From Streptomyces sp. NRRL F-6131 (lineage in GTDB: Bacteria > Actinomycetota > Actinomycetes > Streptomycetales > Streptomycetaceae), in NCBI GenBank assembly GCA_000719695.1, contig JOHN01000015.1, forward strand, positions 1 through 64,000: DNA of 64,000 nucleotides, given 5' to 3'. The position numbers were made by a program, and so were the translations under genes. Under the pieces are notes generated by a model, which was not told the DNA's origin, did no database searches, and saw nothing but the letters and a program-made list of their open reading frames with translations. Within the stretch, counting starts at the first letter, position 1. Each line of letters starts with the position of its first letter. Positions 48,010 to 60,117 of this stretch are shown here, piece by piece.

Positions 48010-49002
48010 ATGAGCAGCGTCGCCGTCACCGGAGCCGAGGGCTTCATCGGCTCCCACCTCGTCGAGGCCCTGGTGGCCGACGGCCACCACGTCCGGGCGA
48101 TGGTCCAGTACAACTCGTTCTCGTCCTTCGGCTGGCTGGAGACCCTCCCCAAGGAGGTGCTGGACTCCGTCGAGATCGTCCTCGGCGACGTCCGCGACCC
48201 GGGCTCCGTCAACGGCCTGGTCAAGGGCACCGAGGCGGTCTACCACCTGGCCGCCCTGATCGCGATCCCGTACTCGTACCAGGCCCCGCACTCGTACATC
48301 GAGACCAACGTCACCGGCACCCTGAACGTCCTGGAGGCCGTGCGCCACCTGGACATCCCGCGTCTGGTGCACACCTCGACCAGCGAGACCTACGGCACCG
48401 CGCAGACCGTGCCGATCTCCGAGGACCACCCGATCAACACCCAGTCCCCGTACGCCGCCTCCAAGGCCGGCGGGGACCGGCTGGCCGACAGCTACCACGC
48501 CAGCTTCGAGACCCCGGTCGTCACCCTGCGCCCGTTCAACACCTTCGGCCCGCGCCAGTCGATGCGCGCCGTCATCCCGACCGTGATCGCCCAGCTCGCG
48601 GCCGGCGAGACCGAGATCACCCTCGGCGACCTGCGTCCCACCCGTGACTTCATGTTCGTCAAGGACACCGCGCTGGCCTTCCGCACGGTCGGCACCGCCC
48701 CCGCCGAGACCGTGGTCGGCCGCACCTTCAACGCCGGCACCGGCGGCGAGATCTCGGTCGGCGACCTGGTCACCCTGGTCGGCAAGCTGATGGGCGTCGA
48801 CGTCACCGTCAAGGAGGACGAGCAGCGGATCCGCCCGACCAACTCCGAGGTCATGCGCCTGGTCGCCGACGCCACCCGGCTGCGCGCCGCCACCGGCTGG
48901 GCCCCGCAGTACTCCCTGGAGGAGGGCCTGGAGCAGACCATCGAGTTCTTCCGCGACCCCGCGAACCTGGCCCGCTACAAGACCGACATCTACAACGTCT
49001 GA
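48010..49002 (+). CDS. NAD-dependent sugar-nucleotide 4,6-dehydratase (LegB-like SDR)
   Basis: A 330-residue extended short-chain dehydrogenase. The NAD loop is TGAEGFIGSHLVEAL, the catalytic YxxxK is in SPYAASKAGGD, and IAIPYSYQAPHSYIETNVTG and LRPFNTFGPRQS are the substrate-domain signatures. The pattern is closest to LegB-type 4,6-dehydratases of the legionaminic acid/6-deoxyhexose type. The product would be a 4-keto-6-deoxy sugar nucleotide; an epimerase role cannot be excluded. Start ATG follows AGGAAG. Confidence 0.8.
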   Translation: MSSVAVTGAEGFIGSHLVEALVADGHHVRAMVQYNSFSSFGWLETLPKEVLDSVEIVLGDVRDPGSVNGLVKGTEAVYHLAALIAIPYSYQAPHSYIETNVTGTLNVLEAVRHLDIPRLVHTSTSETYGTAQTVPISEDHPINTQSPYAASKAGGDRLADSYHASFETPVVTLRPFNTFGPRQSMRAVIPTVIAQLAAGETEITLGDLRPTRDFMFVKDTALAFRTVGTAPAETVVGRTFNAGTGGEISVGDLVTLVGKLMGVDVTVKEDEQRIRPTNSEVMRLVADATRLRAATGWAPQYSLEEGLEQTIEFFRDPANLARYKTDIYNV

Positions 49003-49074
49003 CCCGGTCCCGCCTTCCGTCCGCTCCCGGCACCGAAGGCCCCTTGTCGTACCGACTTCCGTGGGGGAACCACC

Positions 49075-49938
49075 ATGCACGCAGTGATCCTGGCCGGCGG
49101 TAAGGGCGTCCGCCTCCGCCCGTACACCACCGCCCTTCCCAAGCCGCTCGTCCCGATCGGCGACCAGCACGCGATCCTGGAGATCGTGATGCGCCAGCTC
49201 GCCGCGGCGGGCTTCCAGACCGTCACCCTGGCCATCGGCCACCTCGGCCACATCATCCGCGCCTACGTCGGCAACGGCTCCCAGTGGGGGCTGCGGGTCG
49301 GCTACGCGGTCGAGGACAGCCCGCTCGGCACCCTCGGTCCGCTGCTCACCATGCAGGACCGGCTGCCGGAGAACTTCCTGGTGATGAACGGCGACGTCCT
49401 CACCGACCTGGACTTCGCCGGGGTGCTCAAGCAGCACGAGGCGTCCGGGGCCCCGCTCACCATCGCCACCTACGCCCGTCAGGTGAAGATCGACTTCGGT
49501 GTGCTGACCTCCGAGGGCGGTGCCATCACCGGCTTCCAGGAGAAGCCGAGGATCGACTACCGGGTCTCGATGGGCGTGTACGGGGTCTCCCGTGCCGCGC
49601 TCGCCAAGTACACCCCGGGTCTGCCGCTGGGCTTCGACGAGCTGGTGCTGGACCTGCTCGCCGCCAAGACCCCGCCGGCCGCCTACGAGTTCGACGGCTA
49701 CTGGCTCGACATCGGCCGCCCGGACGACTACGACCGGGCCAACGCCGAGTTCGCGCTCAACCGCTCGCTGTTGCTGCCGGACGAGCCGGCCGCCGTCGCA
49801 CCCGCCGCCGGTGAGGGCCTCTACGCCGTCCCCGACGGCCAGGACCGGCCGGTCCCGGCCCCCCGCACCGCCGACGCCGCCGACGGGCAGCCGGCCACGG
49901 TCCCGGCCGGCCCCGAGAACGACGGACGGGCCGCGTGA
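49075..49938 (+). CDS. Sugar-1-phosphate nucleotidyltransferase
   Basis: A 287-residue NTP-transferase. LAGGKGVRLRPYTTALPKPL is the nucleotide-binding start with the activating Lys, MNGDVLTDLDF gives the metal-binding Asp, and GFQEKPRIDYRVSMGVYG and YWLDIGRPDDYDRANAEF complete the fold. It makes an NDP-sugar, probably the substrate of the adjacent SDR enzymes. The C-terminal 40 residues are a Pro/Ala linker without homology. The stop overlaps the next GTG. Confidence 0.85.
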   Translation: MHAVILAGGKGVRLRPYTTALPKPLVPIGDQHAILEIVMRQLAAAGFQTVTLAIGHLGHIIRAYVGNGSQWGLRVGYAVEDSPLGTLGPLLTMQDRLPENFLVMNGDVLTDLDFAGVLKQHEASGAPLTIATYARQVKIDFGVLTSEGGAITGFQEKPRIDYRVSMGVYGVSRAALAKYTPGLPLGFDELVLDLLAAKTPPAAYEFDGYWLDIGRPDDYDRANAEFALNRSLLLPDEPAAVAPAAGEGLYAVPDGQDRPVPAPRTADAADGQPATVPAGPENDGRAA

Positions 49939-50840
49939 GGATCCTGCTGCTCGGCGCCGACGGCTTCCTCGGCCGCCACGCCGCCACCGCCCTGCGGGCC
50001 CTGCCCGGTGCCACCGTGCTGACCGCCGGACGCCGGCCCGACCACGACCTGCGGCTCGACCTGGCCACCGCCCAGGCCGGACCGCTCGGCGAGGAGCTGG
50101 CCGCGCACGCCCCGGACGCGGTGGTCAACTTCGCGGGCGCGGTGGCCGGCAGCGCCGTCAAGCTCGCCGAGGTCAACGCCCGCGGCCCGGCCGTGCTCTG
50201 CGAGGCGCTCGAGAAGGGCGCTCCGAAGGCCCGACTGGTGCACATCGGCTCGGCCGGCGAGTACGGCGTCTGCGCACCCGGCAGCTCGCTCGCCGAGGAC
50301 GCCGACGCCCGCCCGGTCGGCGTCTACGGCGCGACCAAGCTGGCCGGCTCCCTCGCGGTGGCCGGCTCGCCGCTGGACGCCGTGGTGCTCCGGGTGTTCA
50401 ACCCGGTCGGCCCCGGCGCCCCGGCCGGCTCGCTGCCCGGCCGGCTCGCCGCCGAGCTGCGCCGGGCCGCGCCGGAGGGCACCGACGGCGTCGTGCGGGT
50501 CGGGGACCTCTCGGCCCACCGCGACTTCGTCGACGCCCGGGACGTCGCCGGCGCCGTCGCCCTCGCGGTGGCCGCCGAGGGCCCGCTGCCGCGGGTGCTC
50601 AACCTGGCCTCCGGGCGGGCCCGGCCGGTCCGGGCGATCGCCGACGGCCTGGTCGCGGCGGCCGGCTTCACCGGCCGGATCGACGAGAGCGGTGCCGGCT
50701 CCGAACGCTCCGCCGCCGTCTCCTGGCAGCAGGCCGACGTGTCGGCCGCCGCCCGGGCACTCGGCTGGCACCCGGAGACCGGGCTCGACGAGACGCTGCG
50801 CGATCTCTGGCTCTCCACCGCACCGCTGGTCACCGCATGA
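49935..50840 (+). CDS. NAD-dependent epimerase/reductase (SDR)
   Basis: A 301-residue extended SDR. The nucleotide loop LLLGADGFLGRHAATAL, the GSAGEYGVCAPGSSLAED segment and YGATKLAG (YxxxK) are typical of NDP-4-keto-sugar reductases/epimerases. With the upstream 4,6-dehydratase it would complete a 6-deoxy sugar. GTG start overlaps the previous stop (GTGA), and its own stop overlaps the next ATG (ATGA), so three genes are coupled. Confidence 0.8.
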   Translation: MRILLLGADGFLGRHAATALRALPGATVLTAGRRPDHDLRLDLATAQAGPLGEELAAHAPDAVVNFAGAVAGSAVKLAEVNARGPAVLCEALEKGAPKARLVHIGSAGEYGVCAPGSSLAEDADARPVGVYGATKLAGSLAVAGSPLDAVVLRVFNPVGPGAPAGSLPGRLAAELRRAAPEGTDGVVRVGDLSAHRDFVDARDVAGAVALAVAAEGPLPRVLNLASGRARPVRAIADGLVAAAGFTGRIDESGAGSERSAAVSWQQADVSAAARALGWHPETGLDETLRDLWLSTAPLVTA

Positions 50841-51541
50841 CGGGCGGGAGCCACCAGGACGGCCGCCTGCTGGTGCCGCTGTACGTCCACCCCGCGGTGG
50901 ACCCGGCGGCCTGGCAGGCGGTCGCCGCCGCCGATCCGCAGCGGATCGCCGCCGTCGTGCTCAACCTCGCCGACGGGCCGGGCGACCCCGACCAGGTGTT
51001 CACCGAGGCCGCGGAGGAACTCCGCGCGGCCGGTCTGCCGCTGCTCGGCTACGCCGACACCGACTACGGCCGGCGGCCGCACGCCGCGGTGGTGAACGAC
51101 ATCCTGACCTACCGTCAGCGCCACGGCATCACCGGCGTCTACCTCGACCAGGTCTCGACCGCGCCCGGCGCGCTGCCGCACTACCGGCGGCTCGCCACCG
51201 CGGCCCGCGCCGCCGGCTGCGCCACCGTGGTGTTCGGCCACGGCGACCACCCGGACCCCGGGTACGCCGAGGTCGGCCTGGCCGACCTGCTGGTCACCTT
51301 CGAGGGCGACTGGACGGCGTACCAGCGGCTGGCGCTGCCGCTGTGGACCGGCCGGCACGCCGCCGCCCGGTTCTGCCACCTGGTCTACGACGTGCCCGCC
51401 GAGCTGGCCGGGGAGGCGTCCGCGCTGATCGCCGCCCGCCGGGCCGGCGTCGGCTGCGCCGTGCCGGGGACCGGGGACAACCCCTGGCGCACCCTGCCGT
51501 ACGAGCTGACCGCCGGTCGGCCCGTCACCGAACCCACCTGA
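50837..51541 (+). CDS. Sph3-like glycoside hydrolase (GH135, spherulin-4 family)
   Basis: A 234-residue spherulation-specific family 4 protein. The TIM-barrel marks are LLVPLYVHPAVDPAAW, GITGVYLDQVSTAPG (acidic residue at the strand end), VVFGHGDHPDPGY and LLVTFEGDWTAY (catalytic-site Glu). Aspergillus Sph3 (GH135) cleaves N-acetylgalactosamine stretches of galactosaminogalactan and is needed for making it. Unlike Sph3, this copy has no signal peptide or TM helix, so it would act inside the cell or be exported by another path. Confidence 0.75.
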   Translation: MTGGSHQDGRLLVPLYVHPAVDPAAWQAVAAADPQRIAAVVLNLADGPGDPDQVFTEAAEELRAAGLPLLGYADTDYGRRPHAAVVNDILTYRQRHGITGVYLDQVSTAPGALPHYRRLATAARAAGCATVVFGHGDHPDPGYAEVGLADLLVTFEGDWTAYQRLALPLWTGRHAAARFCHLVYDVPAELAGEASALIAARRAGVGCAVPGTGDNPWRTLPYELTAGRPVTEPT

Positions 51542-51563
51542 CCCGACCCGGAGTTCGAGCATC

Positions 51564-52655
51564 GTGACCCGCCGTACCCGGCCCCTGGCGGCCACCCTCG
51601 CCCTCGCCACCGCCGTCGCCCTGCTGGCGACCTCGTGCAGCAGCTCGGGCTCCGAGGAGGAGGACGACCCCTCGGCCGACGCCACCGGCGCCCGGCCCCC
51701 GGCGGCCACCGCCGCCCCCGTCCCGGGCACCCCCGGCAGCCCGGACGCCCCGTCCTCGCCCGCCGATCCGGGCTCGCCCACCGCGCCGGCCGCCGGTACC
51801 CCGTCGGCGCCGCCCGGCACCCCGGGGACGCCCGGCACGCCCGCCACCCCCGGCGGGCCGTCCCGTCCCGCGACTCCCGGCACCCCGACCGGACCCGGCA
51901 CCCCGGCCGCGCCGGGCACTCCCGGCACCCCGGGCACTCCGACCGGTGCCACCGGAGCCCGCTGGCAGCCCACCCCCGGCCTCGCCTGGCAGTGGCAACT
52001 CGGCGGCGGGGTGGACCAGTCCGTCGACGTCCCGGTCTACGACATCGACGGCTTCGAGACCGACGCCTCCGTGGTCGCCGCGCTGCACGCCAAGGGCCGC
52101 AAGGTGATCTGCTACATCAACGCCGGTTCCTGGGAGGACTTCCGCCCCGACGCCGCCGCCTTCGCCCAGGCCCTCCAGGGCTCCGGCAACGGCTGGAAGG
52201 GCGAGAAGTGGTTCGACATCCGCAAGCTCGACCAGCTGAGGCCGCTGATGGCGGCCCGCTTCGACATGTGCCGGCAGAAGGGCTTCGACGCCGTCGAACC
52301 CGACACCATCGAGGCCTACAACCAGAACAGCGGCTTCCCGCTGACCGCGGACGACCAGCTCCGCTACAACCGCATGCTCGCCACGCTCGCCCACGAACGC
52401 GGCCTGGCGATCGGCCTGAAGAACGACCTGGAGCAGATCCCCGCCCTGCTGGGCGACTTCGACTTCGCGGTGAACGAGGAGTGCGCGCAGTTCGACGAGT
52501 GCGCCCGGCTCTCGCCCTTCATCCAGGCGGGCAAGGCCGTGTTCCACGTCGAGTACAAGCTCGGCACGGACCGGTTCTGCGCCAAGACCAAGCCACTGGG
52601 CTTCAGCTCGATGCAGAAGAAGCTCGAACTGGACGCCTGGCGGAAGCCCTGCTGA
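51564..52655 (+). CDS. GH114 endo-alpha-1,4-polygalactosaminidase lipoprotein
   Basis: A 363-residue lipoprotein. The lipobox is LLATSC with Cys near residue 25. Residues 30-130 are a Pro/Thr/Gly linker of GTP-type triplets. The catalytic barrel contains VPVYDIDGFETDASVV, KGRKVICYINAGSWEDFRPD, GFDAVEPDTIEAYNQNSGF and GLAIGLKNDLEQIP, all typical of GH114, whose founding activity is cleavage of alpha-1,4-galactosamine polymers (Ega3 in Aspergillus). It closes the operon and would trim the deacetylated polymer outside the membrane. Confidence 0.85.
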   Translation: MTRRTRPLAATLALATAVALLATSCSSSGSEEEDDPSADATGARPPAATAAPVPGTPGSPDAPSSPADPGSPTAPAAGTPSAPPGTPGTPGTPATPGGPSRPATPGTPTGPGTPAAPGTPGTPGTPTGATGARWQPTPGLAWQWQLGGGVDQSVDVPVYDIDGFETDASVVAALHAKGRKVICYINAGSWEDFRPDAAAFAQALQGSGNGWKGEKWFDIRKLDQLRPLMAARFDMCRQKGFDAVEPDTIEAYNQNSGFPLTADDQLRYNRMLATLAHERGLAIGLKNDLEQIPALLGDFDFAVNEECAQFDECARLSPFIQAGKAVFHVEYKLGTDRFCAKTKPLGFSSMQKKLELDAWRKPC

Positions 52656-52709
52656 GGCAGGGACCGGGACCCTCGGGCGGTCGAGCCGCCAGGCATTCCG
52701 TCCCGAGGG

Positions 52710-52907
52710 TTACTTGACCGCCAGCCAGATGACGGCGCCCAGCACCACGAGGGCGACCACGGCGATCACCGCGATCATGCCGGTGCGGCTGTTGCTGTTG
52801 CTGCCGTAGGTGTTGACGGAGCCCGGCGCCTGGGGTGCCGGGGTCTCGTCGACGAAGGCCCGGAACATCTGGGTGCTGCCGGCGGGGTCGTAGTCGTTGT
52901 CAGCCAT
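52710..52907 (-). CDS. Small tail-anchored-like membrane protein
   Basis: A 65-residue protein: hydrophilic N-part (MADNDYDPAGSTQMFRAFVD) and a C-terminal TM helix (GMIAVIAVVALVVLGAVIWL). The ATG at 52907 has no ribosome-binding site but TAGAGT on the minus strand (52915-52920) lies seven bases upstream, as in a leaderless mRNA. Family unknown; the gene is convergent with the exopolysaccharide operon. Confidence 0.65.
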   Translation of the reverse strand: MADNDYDPAGSTQMFRAFVDETPAPQAPGSVNTYGSNSNSRTGMIAVIAVVALVVLGAVIWLAVK

Positions 52908-53034
52908 GGCACGGACTCTAACGAATCCGCGGACCACCACGACACCCGGTCTCCGCGCTACGAATGTGCGACAAGCATGTGAAGTCCCCCACGACCGCGG
53001 AATGCCGCCCCGGCCGATCCGGTTGACTCGCACC

Positions 53035-54000
53035 ATGACCGAATCCCGCAGCGACGCCCCCCGTTACGTGAAGCTCGGCGCCTCCGAGCTCTCGGTGTTC
53101 CCGCTCTCCCTCGGCGGCAACGTCTTCGGCTGGACCGCCGACGAGGCCGAGTCCTTCGCCGTCCTCGACGCCTACGCCGCGGCCGGCGGCAACTTCGTCG
53201 ACACCGCGGACACCTACTCCTCCTGGGTCCCGGGCAACACCGGCGGCGAGTCCGAGACGATCATCGGGAAGTGGCTGCGCAGCCGCGGCAACCGCGACTC
53301 CGTCGTCGTCGCCACCAAGGTCGGCCTGCACCCGCAGGCCCGCGGGCTGGGCGCGGCCACCATCAAGGCCTCCGCCGAGGGCTCGCTGCGCCGTCTCGGC
53401 GTCGACCACATCGACCTCTACTACACCCACCAGGACGACGACACCCCGGTGGAGGAGTTCGTCACCGCGCTGGACGCGTTGGTGCGCGAGGGCAAGGTGC
53501 GCGCCGTCGCCGCCTCCAACATCGGCGCCGACCGACTGGCCGAGGCCCTCGCCTTCGCCGAGCGGGAGGGCCTGGCCAAGTACGTCGCCGTCCAGCCGCA
53601 CTACAACCTGGTCTCCCGCGGCACCTTCGAGGGCGCGCCGGCCGAGGTGGTCGCGGCCCACGGCCTCGCCACCGTGCCGTACTACGCGCTGGCCTCCGGC
53701 TTCCTCACCGGCAAGTACCGCCCGGGCGGTGCCGGGGTGGCCAGCGCCCGCGCCGAGGGGGCCGGCCGCTACCTGGACGTCCCGCGCGGCCCCAAGGTCC
53801 TGGAGGCGCTCGACACCGTCGCCGCCGAGCAGGACGTCGAGCTCGCCACGGTCGCCCTGGCCTGGCTCGCCGCCCGGCCGACGGTCGCCGCCCCGATCGC
53901 CAGCGCCCGCACCGTCGACCAGCTCCCGCCGCTGCTGGCCGCCGCCGCGCTGGAACTCACCCCGGCGCAGACCGCCCTGCTGGACGACGCCTCCGCCTGA
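53035..54000 (+). CDS. Aldo/keto reductase
   Basis: A 321-residue NADPH-dependent aldo/keto reductase. The tetrad is in NFVDTADTYSSWVPG (Asp, Tyr), VVVATKVGLHPQ (Lys) and DLYYTHQDDD (His); the cofactor end is PTVAAPIASARTVDQL. Substrate unknown. Close in type to the YajO/Tas group of oxidoreductases. The start has no strong ribosome-binding site. Confidence 0.88.
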   Translation: MTESRSDAPRYVKLGASELSVFPLSLGGNVFGWTADEAESFAVLDAYAAAGGNFVDTADTYSSWVPGNTGGESETIIGKWLRSRGNRDSVVVATKVGLHPQARGLGAATIKASAEGSLRRLGVDHIDLYYTHQDDDTPVEEFVTALDALVREGKVRAVAASNIGADRLAEALAFAEREGLAKYVAVQPHYNLVSRGTFEGAPAEVVAAHGLATVPYYALASGFLTGKYRPGGAGVASARAEGAGRYLDVPRGPKVLEALDTVAAEQDVELATVALAWLAARPTVAAPIASARTVDQLPPLLAAAALELTPAQTALLDDASA

Positions 54001-54020
54001 CCGCCCGGCCCGAGCACGAC

Positions 54021-54063
54021 GGAGGGGCGCGTCGTCCACAGGCTGTGGACGACGCGCCCCTCC
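54021..54063. terminator. 20-bp stem bidirectional terminator
   Basis: Perfect arms at 54021-54040 and 54044-54063 with a GGC loop lie between the aldo/keto reductase and the convergent NlpC/P60 gene. Confidence 0.85.
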
Positions 54064-54086
54064 GGCCGTCGGGGCCGTCACCGCCC

Positions 54087-55196
54087 CTACGGCCGGCCGA
54101 AGTGGGTCGGCCGGAAGGTGCTGCTGATCGCCGACACCCGGAGGGTCTTCCCCGGCCGGGGCGCCTCGACGAACTTCCCGCCGCCCAGGTAGATCCCCAC
54201 GTGGTGGATGCCCGAGGCCCGGCCGCTGTCCGACCAGAACAGCAGGTCGCCGCGGCGCAGCTGGTCCTCCGAGATCGGGGTGGTGGCCGCGTACTGGTCG
54301 TCGGCCACCCGCGGCAGGGCGATGCCCGCCCGCCGGAAGGCCTGCTGCACCAGCCCCGAGCAGTCGTAGCCGGAGGGGCCGTTGCCGCCCCACACGTACG
54401 GCTTGCCGAGCTGCGCGAGCGCGTAGTCGATCGCCGGTTCCCCGCGGCCGACGGACGGTGCGGTGTCCGGGGCCGTGGTGCCGCCCGCGGACTGCTGGGC
54501 CGCCGAACCGCTCCCCGCTCCGCCGGTGCGGTCGAGGTAGACGTCGTAGTGGCTGGTCCAGCGCCACTCGCCCCGGGCGTTCTTGAACCAGTACTTCGAC
54601 CCGTCCCAGCCCTGCCGCAGGCCCGCGGACCCGGCCTGGCCGTCGGAGACGGCCGGCTGTGCGGCGGAGCCGCTGGAACCCGGCGCACCGCCGGAACCGC
54701 CCACGGCCTTCGAGTACACGGTGTAGTGGCTGGTCCAGCGCCACTCGCCCCGGGCGTTCTTGAACCAGTACTTGGAACCGTCCCACCCCTGTTGGCCCGG
54801 TGCGGCGTGCGCGGCCCCGGCACCGGCGGTCAGTCCGACCACCCCCGCACCGGCCAGCACCGTGGTGGCCAGGCAGGTGGTGCGCACCGCCCGGTGTATT
54901 CGTCCGACCCCGGACGGCGCCGCCGGACGGGCGGTGCGCGGCCGGGCCGCGCAGTGCGGGCAGGCGCAGCCCGCGATCGCGGAGGCGCCGCCGAGGCGCT
55001 CCTCGAAGCCGAGCAACGCGGTGCCGGCCCCGTCGACACCGTCCGGCCCGTCCGGCCCGTCCAGTGCTTCGAGTGCTTCGAGTGCTTCGATTCCTTCGAT
55101 GTCGTCGATGGAACCGAAGTCGTCGAACGCGTCGAGCCCGTCGGCGATGTCGTCCGCGAACGCGAGGCCGCCGTCCGTGCCGGTGGCTATCCTCAT
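54087..55196 (-). CDS. NlpC/P60 cell-wall hydrolase with two repeat modules
   Basis: A 369-residue protein. An acidic N-part (EGIEALEALEALDGPDGPDG) and a CACPHCAARP Cys cluster precede an internal signal/TM helix (near residues 105-130). Two near-identical modules follow (GWDGSKYWFKNARGEWRWTS), then an NlpC/P60 domain with the Cys in GYDCSGLVQQAF, His in IHHVGIYLGGG and a later polar residue. It should cut peptidoglycan stem peptides outside the cell. The long cytosolic lead before the helix is unusual for the family. The ATG overlaps the SPFH stop (ATGA). Confidence 0.8.
   Translation of the reverse strand: MRIATGTDGGLAFADDIADGLDAFDDFGSIDDIEGIEALEALEALDGPDGPDGVDGAGTALLGFEERLGGASAIAGCACPHCAARPRTARPAAPSGVGRIHRAVRTTCLATTVLAGAGVVGLTAGAGAAHAAPGQQGWDGSKYWFKNARGEWRWTSHYTVYSKAVGGSGGAPGSSGSAAQPAVSDGQAGSAGLRQGWDGSKYWFKNARGEWRWTSHYDVYLDRTGGAGSGSAAQQSAGGTTAPDTAPSVGRGEPAIDYALAQLGKPYVWGGNGPSGYDCSGLVQQAFRRAGIALPRVADDQYAATTPISEDQLRRGDLLFWSDSGRASGIHHVGIYLGGGKFVEAPRPGKTLRVSAISSTFRPTHFGRP
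54546..54773. repeat. 51-bp exact direct repeat within the NlpC/P60 gene
   Basis: Identical 51-base copies at 54546-54596 and 54723-54773 encode the two SKYWFKNARGEWRWTSHY modules. The spacing of 177 bp is 59 codons, so recombination between the copies would delete one module in frame. Confidence 0.9.
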
Positions 55197-56539
55197 GCCG
55201 GTCGTCCTTCCTTGCGCCCGGCCCGGGCGGCCGGGGGCGGTACCGAGGCGGCCATTCCGGCCGGGGCGACGAAGGCGACCAGCAACTGCTCCATCAACGC
55301 GCTCCGGGCGGCCTCGTCCAGCTCGTGCGCGGTGGCGCGCTCCAGTCGGCGCACGGCGAGCGCCGCCGCCTCCACCGCGTCGTCCACCAGCACCGTGCGC
55401 AGGCCCGCGTCCAGGTCGGCCAGCCGGCGGCGGCGCATCGACTCGGCCACCTCCGGCGCGTAGTCCAGCGCCAGCGGCTGCGCCGAGTAGACCTCCAACC
55501 CGGCCGGCGCGACCTCGGCCGCCAGCGCCCGGGTCAGCTCGTCGGCGAACCACTGGCCGTCGCGCAGCGCGGGCCCGGGCGCCGCGTTGCTGTCGCACGG
55601 CAGGATGGAGGCCGTCCGGGTGAGCACCGCCTGGACCTGCTCCCGCAGATAGCTCTCGTGGTCCTCGATCGCCAGCACCGCCCGAGCGGTGTCCTTGACC
55701 CGCCACACGATCAGCAGCCGGACGACGATCGGCGTACCGGTGCGGTCGACCACCTTGGCCGGCTCGCTGCGCCAGTGCCGCAGCCGGACGTCCACCCGGC
55801 GGCGCCGCAGCAGCGGGTTCACCCAGACCAGGCCGGTACGGCGGACGGTGCCCCGGTAGCGGCCCCACCGGGTGAGCACCCGGGTCTCGCCGCCCGCGTT
55901 GGCCAGCAGACCGGCGAGCGCGAGCACGATCAGCAGCCCGGCGGCGGTCACGGCGGCCACCGAACGGGCGGTCACCTCCGCCTGGCCGCTCGCCAGGGCG
56001 GCGTCCGTGCGCAGGTCGGGCAGGGCGTCCCAGGAGGGGACGACACCGTCGCGCACCAGCACCAGCAGGACGGCGACCACCCCGAGCAGCAGCCCGAGCA
56101 GGGCGATCCAGCCGGGCAGGCTCGCGGCGTTCTGCTCGCGCAGCGTCTGGTCGGCGCGCGGCGGCCGGCGCGAGGTGACGGCGGTCAGCGTCGTGGCCGG
56201 AGCCGGCTCCGGCTCCACCGCCGGGACCGCCTGCGGGGCCGTCTCCGGGACGGTCTGCGGGGCGGCCTGCGGGGCGGCCTGCGGGGCGGCAGCCACCGTC
56301 CCGGTGACCGGATCCCCCGTCTCCAGCGGATCACGCAGGTCGGCGGGGCTGCCGGCGGGCGCCGGGAGCACCGTCAGCGGGGTGGTCGGCGGGCCGCTGT
56401 CGGCCGGCCGACCGGCGGGCCGGGGCCTCGACCCCCGGGCCAGCGGGCTGGAGCCGGAGGCGGAACGTTCCGGCAACGCCGGGGGAAGCGTCGTGGGCAA
56501 ATGGTCGGGTCGCTGCGAAGAATCGCGGGTGACGTCCAT
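55193..56539 (-). CDS. SPFH/Band-7 domain membrane protein
   Basis: A 448-residue protein with a long Pro-rich cytosolic N-part (AAPQAAPQAAPQ units), two TM helices (LPGWIALLGLLLGVVAVLLV and VAAVTAAGLLIVLALAGLLA) and a C-terminal SPFH domain (GRYRGTVRRTGLVWVNPLLR, LIVWRVKDTARAVLAIEDHE, VRRLERATAHELDEAARSAL). SPFH proteins form membrane microdomains that organise partners. It is coupled by overlap to the NlpC/P60 gene, suggesting that it places or regulates the hydrolase. ATG at 56539 follows GAGGA. Confidence 0.8.
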   Translation of the reverse strand: MDVTRDSSQRPDHLPTTLPPALPERSASGSSPLARGSRPRPAGRPADSGPPTTPLTVLPAPAGSPADLRDPLETGDPVTGTVAAAPQAAPQAAPQTVPETAPQAVPAVEPEPAPATTLTAVTSRRPPRADQTLREQNAASLPGWIALLGLLLGVVAVLLVLVRDGVVPSWDALPDLRTDAALASGQAEVTARSVAAVTAAGLLIVLALAGLLANAGGETRVLTRWGRYRGTVRRTGLVWVNPLLRRRRVDVRLRHWRSEPAKVVDRTGTPIVVRLLIVWRVKDTARAVLAIEDHESYLREQVQAVLTRTASILPCDSNAAPGPALRDGQWFADELTRALAAEVAPAGLEVYSAQPLALDYAPEVAESMRRRRLADLDAGLRTVLVDDAVEAAALAVRRLERATAHELDEAARSALMEQLLVAFVAPAGMAASVPPPAARAGRKEGRPA

Positions 56540-56724
56540 GCACGGATCCTCAGGTTCAGTGTGTCGCGCAACGGGCGGCCCGGATCTGACGGGCAGTGCC
56601 AGAGTCAGGCTAAGTTCATACGTCATCAAATGCGACATTTGAGCTGATGCGTGTCGACATTTACTGACGAATCATCCGAAGCCGGATCTGACGCGCAGGC
56701 ACATGAGCGGATGGTGTGAGCGGT

Positions 56725-60117
<3,393 letters not shown>

